From contig JAKALX010000157.1 of the NCBI GenBank assembly GCA_021823905.1, positions 1 through 8,261 of the forward strand: 8,261 nucleotides of DNA, given 5' to 3'. This stretch comes from Chloroflexota bacterium (GTDB lineage Bacteria; Chloroflexota; Dehalococcoidia; Tepidiformales; Tepidiformaceae). Numbering within the stretch: position 1 is the stretch's first letter; every line of letters begins with the position of its first letter. A program made the position numbers and the translations under genes. Below the pieces are notes generated by a model. The model had not been told where the DNA came from, did no database searches, and worked only from the letters and a program-made list of their open reading frames with translations. Below, piece after piece: positions 1 through 7,229 of the stretch.

Positions 1-746
1 CGGCGCTTGACGCGGCAGCGGGCGCCGACTCCGTCGTCGTCGTCGCAAGAAACATCCAGGTTGGCGACAAGATCACGTCCGACATGCTGACCATGAAGTC
101 GCTGCCCTCGGCAGCCTTGCTGCCAGGACACGCTGTCAAGGCGGAGGATCTCATCGGCAAAGTCGCCACCGCGCCGATGTTCACGGGTGAGCAGGTGGTC
201 GACGCGAAAGTCACCACGTTCGTTGGGCAGAACACTCTCGCCTACAAGGTTCCGGACGGCATGCGCGCGGTTTCGCTCCAGGTCCCCAACGAGGGCTGGA
301 TCACGGGCGGGCTTCCGCAGCCTGGCGACCGCGTTGATTTCCTCGCCATCGTCTCGCTGACCCGCACCGACCCGCTGACTGGCCAGGAGAAGCCGGACGT
401 CGTCTCCGGCGTCATCGCCCAGAACGTTGAAGTGCTGGCGATGTCCCAGAAGCTGGTAAAGACAGTGCCAAAGGTTGATTCGGCCGTCCCTTCCGGCGCT
501 TCGACGCCCGCGGCCGTCGCCACCGACGCGAAGCCGCTCGACGACGCGGCCACCTATGAGAAGGCGATCTCAGTCACGCTTGCGCTTCCGCCCGACCTGG
601 CGGCCAAGGTTTCCCTTGTCGACGCGATGAAGAAGGACGTTGGCCAGTGGCGGCTGCTCGTGCGCCAGAAGGGCGACACGTCGGAGCTTACCGGCGCGAC
701 CCAATGGACCTACGACGACCTCTTCAGCACGACGAAAAAGAAGTAG
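1..746 (+). CDS. cpaB: Flp pilus assembly protein CpaB/RcpC, C-terminal part (5' end outside window)
   Basis: The reading frame (first full codon at base 3) is open from the left edge to a TAG at 744-746, so 247 residues of a longer protein are visible. The first ATG, at base 84, is internal: it falls inside the SAF domain. That domain covers roughly residues 11-73 of the fragment (VVVVARNIQVGDKI, then a PGHAV segment and a GKVA/GEQVV stretch), the pattern typical of CpaB. The RcpC/CpaB domain follows: AVSLQVP at about residue 93 and a G-G-L-PQPGDRVDFL motif, with a low-complexity Ala/Pro/Ser linker near residues 155-180. The missing N-terminus would hold the single membrane anchor or signal sequence. 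In Tad systems CpaB is an extracytoplasmic assembly factor; in secretin-containing systems it is tied to the outer-membrane pore. Here cpaE comes next rather than a secretin gene. Family assignment is firm; its exact role in a secretin-less machine is inferred. Confidence 0.93.
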   Translation, partial: ALDAAAGADSVVVVARNIQVGDKITSDMLTMKSLPSAALLPGHAVKAEDLIGKVATAPMFTGEQVVDAKVTTFVGQNTLAYKVPDGMRAVSLQVPNEGWITGGLPQPGDRVDFLAIVSLTRTDPLTGQEKPDVVSGVIAQNVEVLAMSQKLVKTVPKVDSAVPSGASTPAAVATDAKPLDDAATYEKAISVTLALPPDLAAKVSLVDAMKKDVGQWRLLVRQKGDTSELTGATQWTYDDLFSTTKKK

Positions 747-759
747 AGAACCACAACCC

Positions 760-793
760 CGGAGCCAGCGCCCGCACATGTGGACTGGCTCCG
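760..793 (+). promoter_or_regulatory. Inverted repeat (9-bp perfect stem, 16-nt loop) in cpaB-cpaE gap
   Basis: CGGAGCCAG at 760-768 is the exact reverse complement of CTGGCTCCG at 785-793. The 16-base loop contains the palindrome CACATGTG (775-782). It begins 13 bases after the cpaB stop. No T-run follows, so it is not a classic intrinsic terminator. It could be an RNA hairpin that protects or processes the message, an attenuator, or a protein-binding site. Function is not shown by the sequence. Confidence 0.5.
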
Positions 794-810
794 ACCACGA
801 ACAGCGAGGC

Positions 811-828
811 GCCCGGTGGTCACCGGGC
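811..828 (+). promoter_or_regulatory. 18-base near-palindrome upstream of cpaE
   Basis: GCCCGGTG (811-818) and CACCGGGC (821-828) are perfect reverse complements separated by two bases. In RNA this would fold into a very stable GC-rich hairpin; in DNA it has the symmetry of a dimer-binding operator. It lies 29 bases upstream of the cpaE start and 16 bases before its ribosome binding site. No T-tract follows it. Confidence 0.5.
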
Positions 829-843
829 CGCACACCGGACGGT

Positions 844-848
844 GGAGG
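844..848 (+). promoter_or_regulatory. Ribosome binding site deciding the cpaE start
   Basis: GGAGG sits nine bases before ATG 858. An in-frame ATG at 780 lies inside the first inverted repeat and has no comparable site, so 858 is taken as the start. Confidence 0.75.
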
Positions 849-857
849 AACAGGAAG

Positions 858-2081
858 ATGGCGAGGGTACCGCAGATCATCGTGGTCGATCCAGACCGCG
901 AGAGTTCCGCCGAGATCCAGAAGACGCTCGGGATGCTCGGGTTCGCGGTCATCGCGAGCGCCGGCTATGGCGTCGAAGCCTTCACCCTGGCCTACCAGTT
1001 GCGCCCCGACGTCATCCTCATGCGTCTCGAAGAGCCCCTCGTGCGGCCCGTCCAGACGCTGTCCCGCATGAACGACGGCATGCCGGACCTCCCCATCGTC
1101 GTCTATTCGACTGAAGCGAATATCCGCCTCATGCGGCAGTCAATGGTCTCGGGCGCGTCCGACTACCTGCAGGAACCACTCGCCCCCGAGGACATCGAGA
1201 ACTCCATCATGCGTGTCCTCGAACGCAAGGAGCGCGAGGCCAAGCGCCGCCGCGGCGAGCTTGCCGAGCCCGTGGCCCAGGGCACCATCATCACCGTCTT
1301 CGGAGCCAAGGGCGGCATCGGGAAGACGACGATCGCGTCGAACCTGGCGGTCGCCCTCGCCACCGAGGCGCATCAGACAGTGGTGCTCGTCGACATGGAC
1401 ACGCGCTTCGGCGACGTCGCCATCACGATGGACATCCCCGTCGAGCGTTCGATCGCGGACCTCGCCCGTAATCTCGACAACGTGGATCGGAACAGCCTGC
1501 GAGAGTACCTGGTGCAACACGACTCCGGCGTCCGCATTCTCCCGGCGCCGACCCGGCCGAGCGACTGGCGGAACCTGACGGCCGCGCACATTCGCGACGT
1601 CGTCGATGTGCTCGCCCAGACCCACGATTTCGTCATCCTGGACACTCCGGGCACGTTCAACGAGATTGTCGCGGCGGCCATTGAAGTCGGCACGATGATC
1701 CTGCTGATCACCACGCTGGACATGGCGAGCATCAAGGACACGGTGCTCGCCCTGGAGATGTTGCACGAGCGGTTTGGCAACGACGACGAGCGCATCAAGG
1801 TTGTTCTCAACCGTGCCGGAATGGATACCGGTGTTCGCGAAAAGGACGTGGAGCGAACGCTCGACTGCAACCTCTGGTGGCGCATTCCCCAGGACAACGA
1901 GGTCGTGAAGTCGGCCCAGCTCGGCCGGCCGATCGTCCTCAACCGGCCCAACAGCAAGGTCTCCGTGGAGATCCGCGAAATCGCACGGGCACTCACCGGC
2001 ATCCGGCAGCGCTCCAAGCACCAGAAGCGGAACGGCGGCTTCGGTGGCTTACTGCGCCCGTTCATGAAGAAGAGCGCTTAA
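858..2081 (+). CDS. cpaE: CpaE/TadZ-type pilus localisation ATPase with N-terminal pseudo-receiver domain
   Basis: The protein has 407 residues from ATG 858. Residues 5-125 form a response-regulator receiver-like fold (IIVVDPD at 7-13, PDVILMRLEEP at 50-60, VVYST at 81-85, SDYLQEPL at 101-108). The expected phospho-accepting Asp is Arg56 and the conserved Lys is Glu106, so it probably cannot be phosphorylated in the usual way. Residues 142-385 are a MinD/ParA-like ATPase: deviant Walker A KGGIGKTT (151-158, Lys156), DMDTRFGD (179-186) and Walker B VILDTP (259-264, Asp262). The tail 393-407 (GGFGGLLRPFMKK) is basic and hydrophobic, resembling a membrane-targeting helix. In the family, CpaE/TadZ sets the site of pilus assembly at the membrane and recruits the rest of the machine. 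Unlike some TadZ proteins, the Walker motifs are intact, so ATP binding is likely. cpaF starts 24 bases after its stop, indicating one operon. Confidence 0.93.
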   Translation: MARVPQIIVVDPDRESSAEIQKTLGMLGFAVIASAGYGVEAFTLAYQLRPDVILMRLEEPLVRPVQTLSRMNDGMPDLPIVVYSTEANIRLMRQSMVSGASDYLQEPLAPEDIENSIMRVLERKEREAKRRRGELAEPVAQGTIITVFGAKGGIGKTTIASNLAVALATEAHQTVVLVDMDTRFGDVAITMDIPVERSIADLARNLDNVDRNSLREYLVQHDSGVRILPAPTRPSDWRNLTAAHIRDVVDVLAQTHDFVILDTPGTFNEIVAAAIEVGTMILLITTLDMASIKDTVLALEMLHERFGNDDERIKVVLNRAGMDTGVREKDVERTLDCNLWWRIPQDNEVVKSAQLGRPIVLNRPNSKVSVEIREIARALTGIRQRSKHQKRNGGFGGLLRPFMKKSA

Positions 2082-2093
2082 CCGGCGGGCATC

Positions 2094-2099
2094 GGAGGG
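2094..2099 (+). promoter_or_regulatory. Ribosome binding site for the GTG start of cpaF
   Basis: GGAGGG lies six bases upstream of GTG 2106, in the 24-base gap after cpaE. It supports the GTG as the true start even though the first 130 residues that follow are low-complexity. Confidence 0.75.
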
Positions 2100-2105
2100 C
2101 TACAC

Positions 2106-3773
<1,668 letters not shown>

Positions 3774-3775
3774 CG

Positions 3776-4729
3776 ATGCTGATCTTCGCTGTGCTCTCCG
3801 CGGGCACGTTCATCTCACTGACTACATTGTGGGTCCTGGGCTGGGGTTCGGACGGCGCCGCCACGGCCGATCGACTCGGGCGACTGCGGTCTGCGAATGA
3901 ATCGCTCTCGCCGCAACCGGCGGGACTGAGCCTGCGCCGCCGATCGCAGGTACGTTTCGGCGGCATCAACCTCGTCTCAGGGAAGGTGGTCCAGCAGTGG
4001 ACCGTCCAGCTCGAGCGCGCCGGTTTGACGCTCAACGCCCGCGAGTACTTCGTGCTCCGCGTTGTCGTGGGAGCGATGCTCGCCCTGATCGCGATGCTCT
4101 TCTCGCCGGCGCCCCAGCTCGCAATCCTCGGTGCACCGCTCGGCTACTTCCTGGTGGGCTTCTGGCTCAAGCGGCGGATAGGCAAGCGCCAGCAGAAGCT
4201 TGAAAGCCAGCTCATCGAACTGCTACAGATGCTCTCCAGTGCACTTCGCGCCGGATTCGGTCTCATCCAGGCGCTCGACTCCAGCTCCGAACAGCTCCCC
4301 GCGCCGCTCTCCGTGGAGGTCCGCCGGACCCTGCACGACACCGCCATGGGCGCGAGCATCGACCAGGCGCTCGAGTCGCTCAACGAGCGGGTTGGCAGCT
4401 CCGACTTCGACATCGTGATCACCGCAATCCTTATCCAGCGGACCGTTGGCGGGAACCTCGCCGAGATCCTCGACAACGTGGCGCATACCATGCGCGAGCG
4501 CGAACGCATCCGGGGCGAAATTCGTACCCTCACGTCGCAGCAACGGATGACTGGCTACGTGATCGGCGGCATTCCGGTTGGCCTGGGCATTATCTTCTCG
4601 ATCATCAGCCCCGAGTTCATCTCGCTGCTGTTCACCAACCCGCTCGGCCGCATGATGCTCGGCGGCGCCGTCGGACTCGAAATCGTCGGGTTCTTCGTCA
4701 TCAGCCGAATCGTGAACATCGAGGTGTAG
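3776..4729 (+). CDS. tadB: Tad pilus platform protein TadB (type II secretion system F domain)
   Basis: The protein has 317 residues from ATG 3776. It is an integral inner-membrane platform protein of the GspF/PilC superfamily that couples the CpaF motor to pilin extraction, as a partner of TadC. Membrane segments are visible at about 2-22, 94-109, 113-131, 259-278 and 293-311. The T2SSF domain lies between the second and third groups, with features typical of TadB: QLIELLQMLSSALRAGFGL (145-163), a ...ALESLNERVGSSD segment (198-210), TVGGNLAEILDNVA (223-236) and an ERERIRGEIRTLTSQQR stretch (241-257). Length fits the family. The gene begins three bases after the cpaF stop and ends four bases before tadC, so the three are almost certainly cotranscribed. 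Assignment as TadB rather than TadC rests on order and on the GGNLAEIL/RERERIRGEI motif. Confidence 0.94.
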   Translation: MLIFAVLSAGTFISLTTLWVLGWGSDGAATADRLGRLRSANESLSPQPAGLSLRRRSQVRFGGINLVSGKVVQQWTVQLERAGLTLNAREYFVLRVVVGAMLALIAMLFSPAPQLAILGAPLGYFLVGFWLKRRIGKRQQKLESQLIELLQMLSSALRAGFGLIQALDSSSEQLPAPLSVEVRRTLHDTAMGASIDQALESLNERVGSSDFDIVITAILIQRTVGGNLAEILDNVAHTMRERERIRGEIRTLTSQQRMTGYVIGGIPVGLGIIFSIISPEFISLLFTNPLGRMMLGGAVGLEIVGFFVISRIVNIEV

Positions 4730-4733
4730 CGTC

Positions 4734-5639
4734 ATGGAGATGTTGGTCGCCCTTGGAACCTTCGTGACTGTCACCCTCATCGTCTACGGGCTCGGCTACC
4801 GGGGCGTCGGCGACTCGCCCATGGATGCGCGACTGGGGGGCCTGCGCTACTCGCGGCCGAACCGCGAAGCCATCCCCGACCCCGAGGCCGCCTTCACCGT
4901 ACGCGTCCTCCGCCCCCTCATGCGCACGATGACCTCGCGAGTCAACGGCCTCCTGCCCTCCAGCATCTCCGACCGTCTCGAGACGTCGATCGTCCAGGCG
5001 GGGCTAAAGATGAAGCCGGGACAGTTCATCCTCGTGGTCGCGGTTCTCGCCGGCCTGCTGCCGCTCGCGCTGACCGCGATGATGGCGGCCCAGGGCAAGG
5101 ATCCCAAGATGCTCCTGCTCGTCTTTGGCAGCGCGACGGGGTTCGGCCTGTACGGACCGCGCATCTGGCTGCTGGGTCGCGTCAAGCGGCGCCAGAAGGA
5201 GATCTGGCGGGCACTCCCCGACGCATTCGACCTGATTACCGCCTCCGTGGAAGCCGGCCTTGGCATCGACGCGGCGTTCAACCGTGTGATCGAGAAGGTC
5301 AAGGGCCCCTTCGCCGTCGAACTCGGGCGGACGATGCGCGAGATCACGATGGGACGGGCCCGGCGCGAGGCGTTCCTCGACATGGCGGAGCGCACCGGCG
5401 TCGATGAGCTCCGTTCGCTCGTCAACTCGATCGTCCAGGCCGAGAGCATGGGCATCTCGATCGGCTCCGTCATCCGCGTCCAGACGGGCGTCATTCGCAC
5501 GAAGCGCCGCCAGCGCGCCGAGGAGCAGGCCTACAAGGCGCCGATCAAGATGGTGTTCCCGCTTGTCCTCTTCATCTTCCCGTGCATCATGATCATCATT
5601 GGCGGTCCCGCCGTCATCAAGATGATGGAGGCTTTCTAA
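4734..5639 (+). CDS. tadC: Tad pilus platform protein TadC (type II secretion system F domain)
   Basis: The protein has 301 residues from ATG 4734; GAGGTG at 4721-4726, inside the end of tadB, is its ribosome binding site. It is the second polytopic platform protein and is thought to pair with TadB under the CpaF hexamer. Hydrophobic segments are at about 4-20, 98-117, 126-146 and 272-296. The T2SSF core has the TadC signature: LPDAFDLITASVEAGLGIDAA (161-181; conserved LPDA and EAGLG), GPFAVEL (191-197), REITMGRARREAF (202-214) and IVQAESMGISIGSV (233-246). The RRQRAEEQAYKAPIKM stretch (258-273) leads into the last membrane helix with FPLVLFIFPC. Length is typical. The final TAA (5637-5639) overlaps the proposed first codon of the DUF192 gene by one base. 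Confidence 0.95.
   Translation: MEMLVALGTFVTVTLIVYGLGYRGVGDSPMDARLGGLRYSRPNREAIPDPEAAFTVRVLRPLMRTMTSRVNGLLPSSISDRLETSIVQAGLKMKPGQFILVVAVLAGLLPLALTAMMAAQGKDPKMLLLVFGSATGFGLYGPRIWLLGRVKRRQKEIWRALPDAFDLITASVEAGLGIDAAFNRVIEKVKGPFAVELGRTMREITMGRARREAFLDMAERTGVDELRSLVNSIVQAESMGISIGSVIRVQTGVIRTKRRQRAEEQAYKAPIKMVFPLVLFIFPCIMIIIGGPAVIKMMEAF
5627..5631 (+). promoter_or_regulatory. Ribosome binding site pointing to an ATC start for DUF192
   Basis: GGAGG lies in the last codons of tadC, with exactly seven bases between it and ATC 5639. No ATG, GTG or TTG in the DUF192 frame lies within reach of this site. It is the main evidence for a non-standard start. Confidence 0.6.
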
Positions 5640-5992
5640 TCGTCCGGCTGATCGACGAATCGACCGGTGAGCTCGTCGCCGAGCGCGTTGCGGTCGCGGC
5701 GAACCCGTGGACGCGTTTCCGTGGCCTGATGCTCCGAAAGCAGCTCGCCGCCGGGGAAGGGCTTCTCATCCGGCCGTGCAGCTCTATCCACATGATGTTC
5801 ATGCGCTTTCGGATCGACGCCGTGTTCATCGACGCGGAAAACCGGGTCACACGCGTGGCGCGTGACGTGCCACGCTGGCGCGGTCTTGCGTTCGGCGGCC
5901 GCGGCGCGAAAGCGGTCATCGAGTTGCCCACTTCAGCCGCGGCCAACGTTGAGCCAGGCCACCAACTGAGCTTCCAGGGCGTCGAGCAGTAG
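5639..5992 (+). CDS. DUF192 family protein, apparent ATC start
   Basis: From codon 5639 the protein has 117 residues and matches DUF192 along its length: a DESTGEL N-terminus, RFRGLM (26-31), a GLLIRPCSSIHMMFM segment (41-55), RIDAVFID (58-65), then the GAKAVIELP turn (89-97) and a C-terminal GHQLSF strand. DUF192 proteins are small beta-rich proteins of unknown function, often secreted; this one has no signal peptide. The start is odd. The only canonical in-frame codon upstream is GTG 5582, which lies inside tadC, has no Shine-Dalgarno, and would add an 18-residue His/Arg/Asp-rich stretch unlike the family. The next ATG is within the conserved RGLM motif. ATC 5639 forms TAATC with the tadC stop, where TAATG would be expected, and has a well-placed GGAGG. 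A true ATC start or an ATG-to-ATC change or error is likely. The longer alternative is 5582-5992. Confidence 0.85.
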   Translation: MVRLIDESTGELVAERVAVAANPWTRFRGLMLRKQLAAGEGLLIRPCSSIHMMFMRFRIDAVFIDAENRVTRVARDVPRWRGLAFGGRGAKAVIELPTSAAANVEPGHQLSFQGVEQ

Positions 5993-6003
5993 CAACGTCC
6001 GGC

Positions 6004-6633
6004 CTATCCCCGGTCAACCGTCGTCAACAGCCCGGCGAGGTGGCAAACGTCGTTGTGCCGCCGCAACATGAACCGGCCGCCGCGGTCCGTCGTCAGCTCC
6101 GTCAAGGAGCAGTTCGCCACCTGGAAGACCCCCGGCCGCTTGATGTCGACGCCGAGGACGATGGCGCACGCGGCGTTGATGACGCCACCGTGCGCCACGG
6201 CGACCACGGTTTCGTCGCTGCTCTGCTCGCCGAGCGAACGCAGCAGCGCCGAAACTCGCGCATGGAACGCCTCGCGGCCTTCTTCGCCCGGGAATCGGGG
6301 CCGCTCACCGCGCGCGTAGGCCGCCGAGACTTCTGGATGTCGCGCGCGGATCTCTGCGCCCGTGAGTCCGCTGACTGCGCCGATGTCGTACTCGAGCAGC
6401 GCCGGTTCCAGCTCCACGGGCAGACCGTGCTCCTCCGCGATGAACCGCGCGGTCTCGGCCGCCCTGCATAGTGGACTCGACAGCACTCGGCTGATTCGCT
6501 CCTGGTTCATCCAGCGCGCGGTCTCCTCGGCCTGCCGGCGGCCCAGGTCGCTCAGCCCAAAGTCCAGGCGCCCCTGGATGACTCCGCTTGCGTTCCCCTC
6601 GGACTGCCCGTGGCGAACGAAGATCAGGCGCAC
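6004..6633 (-). CDS. Histidine phosphatase family protein (phosphoglycerate mutase-like)
   Basis: The protein has 209 residues from GTG at 6633-6631. It has the 2H-phosphatase signature: RHG (7-9, with His8 the expected phospho-acceptor), SSPLCRAAETA (52-62, Arg57 phosphate-binding), the acid residue Glu81 in LEYDIGAVSGL, and AHGG with the second catalytic His148. The family includes cofactor-dependent phosphoglycerate mutases, CobC-type alpha-ribazole phosphatases and phosphoserine phosphatases. The short length, the Glu-x-x-x-Gly motif and the C-terminal NDVCHL favour a small phosphatase rather than a glycolytic mutase, but the substrate cannot be read from sequence. The start is set by a TAGTG overlap with the DUF2283 stop; a TTG at 6690 is in frame but would add 19 residues before the conserved RLIFVRHG opening. 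The product is likely cytoplasmic. It is the last gene of the minus-strand run and faces the DUF192 gene across 11 bases. Confidence 0.93.
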   Translation of the reverse strand: MRLIFVRHGQSEGNASGVIQGRLDFGLSDLGRRQAEETARWMNQERISRVLSSPLCRAAETARFIAEEHGLPVELEPALLEYDIGAVSGLTGAEIRARHPEVSAAYARGERPRFPGEEGREAFHARVSALLRSLGEQSSDETVVAVAHGGVINAACAIVLGVDIKRPGVFQVANCSLTELTTDRGGRFMLRRHNDVCHLAGLLTTVDRG

Positions 6634-6911
6634 TACTCGTTGGCCGCCGCCCGAAGACTTCTCGGCGGGGCAGCGCTCGCCACCGGCCAAAACTCCCCGT
6701 AAAACGGCAGCTCGAGCTCGTCGCCGAGTTCCTGAAAACGCCGTGAGAATCCGATGATCTCGACGTTCTCGACCGCTCCGGTCTCCGGATTCGTGCGCGT
6801 CACGATCCAGTCGTCGTTGATGTCGGTCTCCTGCTCTGCGTAGGGCACGGCGACATCGATATGAAGGACGTCCCCCTCCTTGTCGTACGAGACCCTCACT
6901 CGCGTTGCCAT
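6633..6911 (-). CDS. DUF2283 family protein, possible antitoxin partner
   Basis: The protein has 92 residues from ATG at 6911-6909. The DUF2283 core is clear in residues 3-58: RVSYDKEGDVLHIDV (6-20), a QETD turn (27-30), then DWIVTRTNPETGAVENVEIIGFS (34-56), the usual strand-turn-strand ending in IxGFS. The extra 35 C-terminal residues (ELELPF, then an Ala/Pro tail) exceed the short core. DUF2283 proteins have no proven enzymatic activity; many are encoded next to small toxin-like genes, and this one overlaps such a gene by 16 bases. Its Shine-Dalgarno lies within that gene's last codons. The stop codon overlaps the phosphatase GTG. An in-frame start at 6947 would add 12 residues unlike the family and is not preferred. 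Confidence 0.85.
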   Translation of the reverse strand: MATRVRVSYDKEGDVLHIDVAVPYAEQETDINDDWIVTRTNPETGAVENVEIIGFSRRFQELGDELELPFYGEFWPVASAAPPRSLRAAANE

Positions 6912-7225
6912 ATTAGCCTCCACGGACCGGGCCGGCGCGCCACCCACGCACTGGCTATCCAGTACCTGATTCTATCAGGCGCCCGATCATCCACCCCTGT
7001 CCGCACCACAACGACCATCCAGTGCTCCCCCGGCAGCTCGGCGAACCGCCGGACGAATCCCCAGCAGTCCTCTCGCTCACCAATCCACTCCGGATCCTCC
7101 AGTGCCATGGCCACCTGGCTGAGGCCCCCAGAAACAGCGAGTGGATGCCGTGCCGCGATGTGCCGCCGCCGTTCGTCCGTCAATTCGACATCGGCTGCCA
7201 GGTAAGGGCAGCGGAGCTGCGACAC
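6896..7225 (-). CDS. Small protein resembling BECR-fold (PBECR-type) RNase toxins
   Basis: The protein has 109 residues from a GTG start that lies four bases after the NorD-like stop. No single motif proves the family, but the layout resembles short Barnase/EndoU/ColicinE5/RelE-like (BECR) nuclease proteins common in Chloroflexota and Cyanobacteria: an N-terminal LTDERRRHIAARHP helix (15-28; His22, Arg26, His27), a LEDPEWI segment (42-48), a VVVVR strand (71-75), then RYWIASAWV (87-95) and a terminal WRLIW. In related proteins the His and Arg of the first helix and residues of the last strands are candidate catalytic positions; that is recalled, not computed. It overlaps the DUF2283 gene by 16 bases, the usual arrangement for a toxin with its antitoxin. 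No signal peptide or membrane segment is seen. A TTG start at residue 15 is possible. It could also be an uncharacterised non-toxic protein. Confidence 0.7.
   Translation of the reverse strand: MSQLRCPYLAADVELTDERRRHIAARHPLAVSGGLSQVAMALEDPEWIGEREDCWGFVRRFAELPGEHWMVVVVRTGVDDRAPDRIRYWIASAWVARRPGPWRLIWQRE
6917..6921 (-). promoter_or_regulatory. Ribosome binding site deciding the DUF2283 start
   Basis: On the minus strand GGAGG lies five bases before ATG 6911, within the 3' end of the upstream toxin-like gene. It rules in favour of the shorter 92-residue protein and suggests coupled translation. Confidence 0.7.
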
Positions 7226-7229
7226 TTGG

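Noticed and set aside
31..42. Four tandem GTC codons in cpaB
   Set aside because: It is a short run coding for a valine strand of the SAF domain, which needs no repeat-based explanation.
780..857. Upstream ATG extension of cpaE by 26 residues
   Set aside because: The extension is Arg/Pro/Thr-rich, its ATG sits in a hairpin loop without a Shine-Dalgarno, and the receiver fold begins right after ATG 858, which has GGAGG.
647..1114. Overlapping plus-strand frames across the end of cpaB and the start of cpaE
   Set aside because: They are Arg/Pro/Ser-rich readings of other frames across two real genes and the intergenic hairpins, with no domain or ribosome binding site.
1140..2021. 293-codon minus-strand frame opposite cpaE
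   Set aside because: Composition is biased to Arg/Asp/Val/His with no motif, and it lies wholly over the well-supported CpaE ATPase domain.
5582..5638. GTG 5582 as the DUF192 start
   Set aside because: A pyrimidine-rich stretch, not a Shine-Dalgarno, precedes it, and it would encode a His/Arg/Asp-rich leader that is only the out-of-frame reading of tadC. Kept as an alternative because it is the only canonical start.
6912..6947. Longer start for the DUF2283 gene
   Set aside because: The added 12 residues (with Pro/Ala/Arg) do not match the family, whereas ATG 6911 has GGAGG at five bases.
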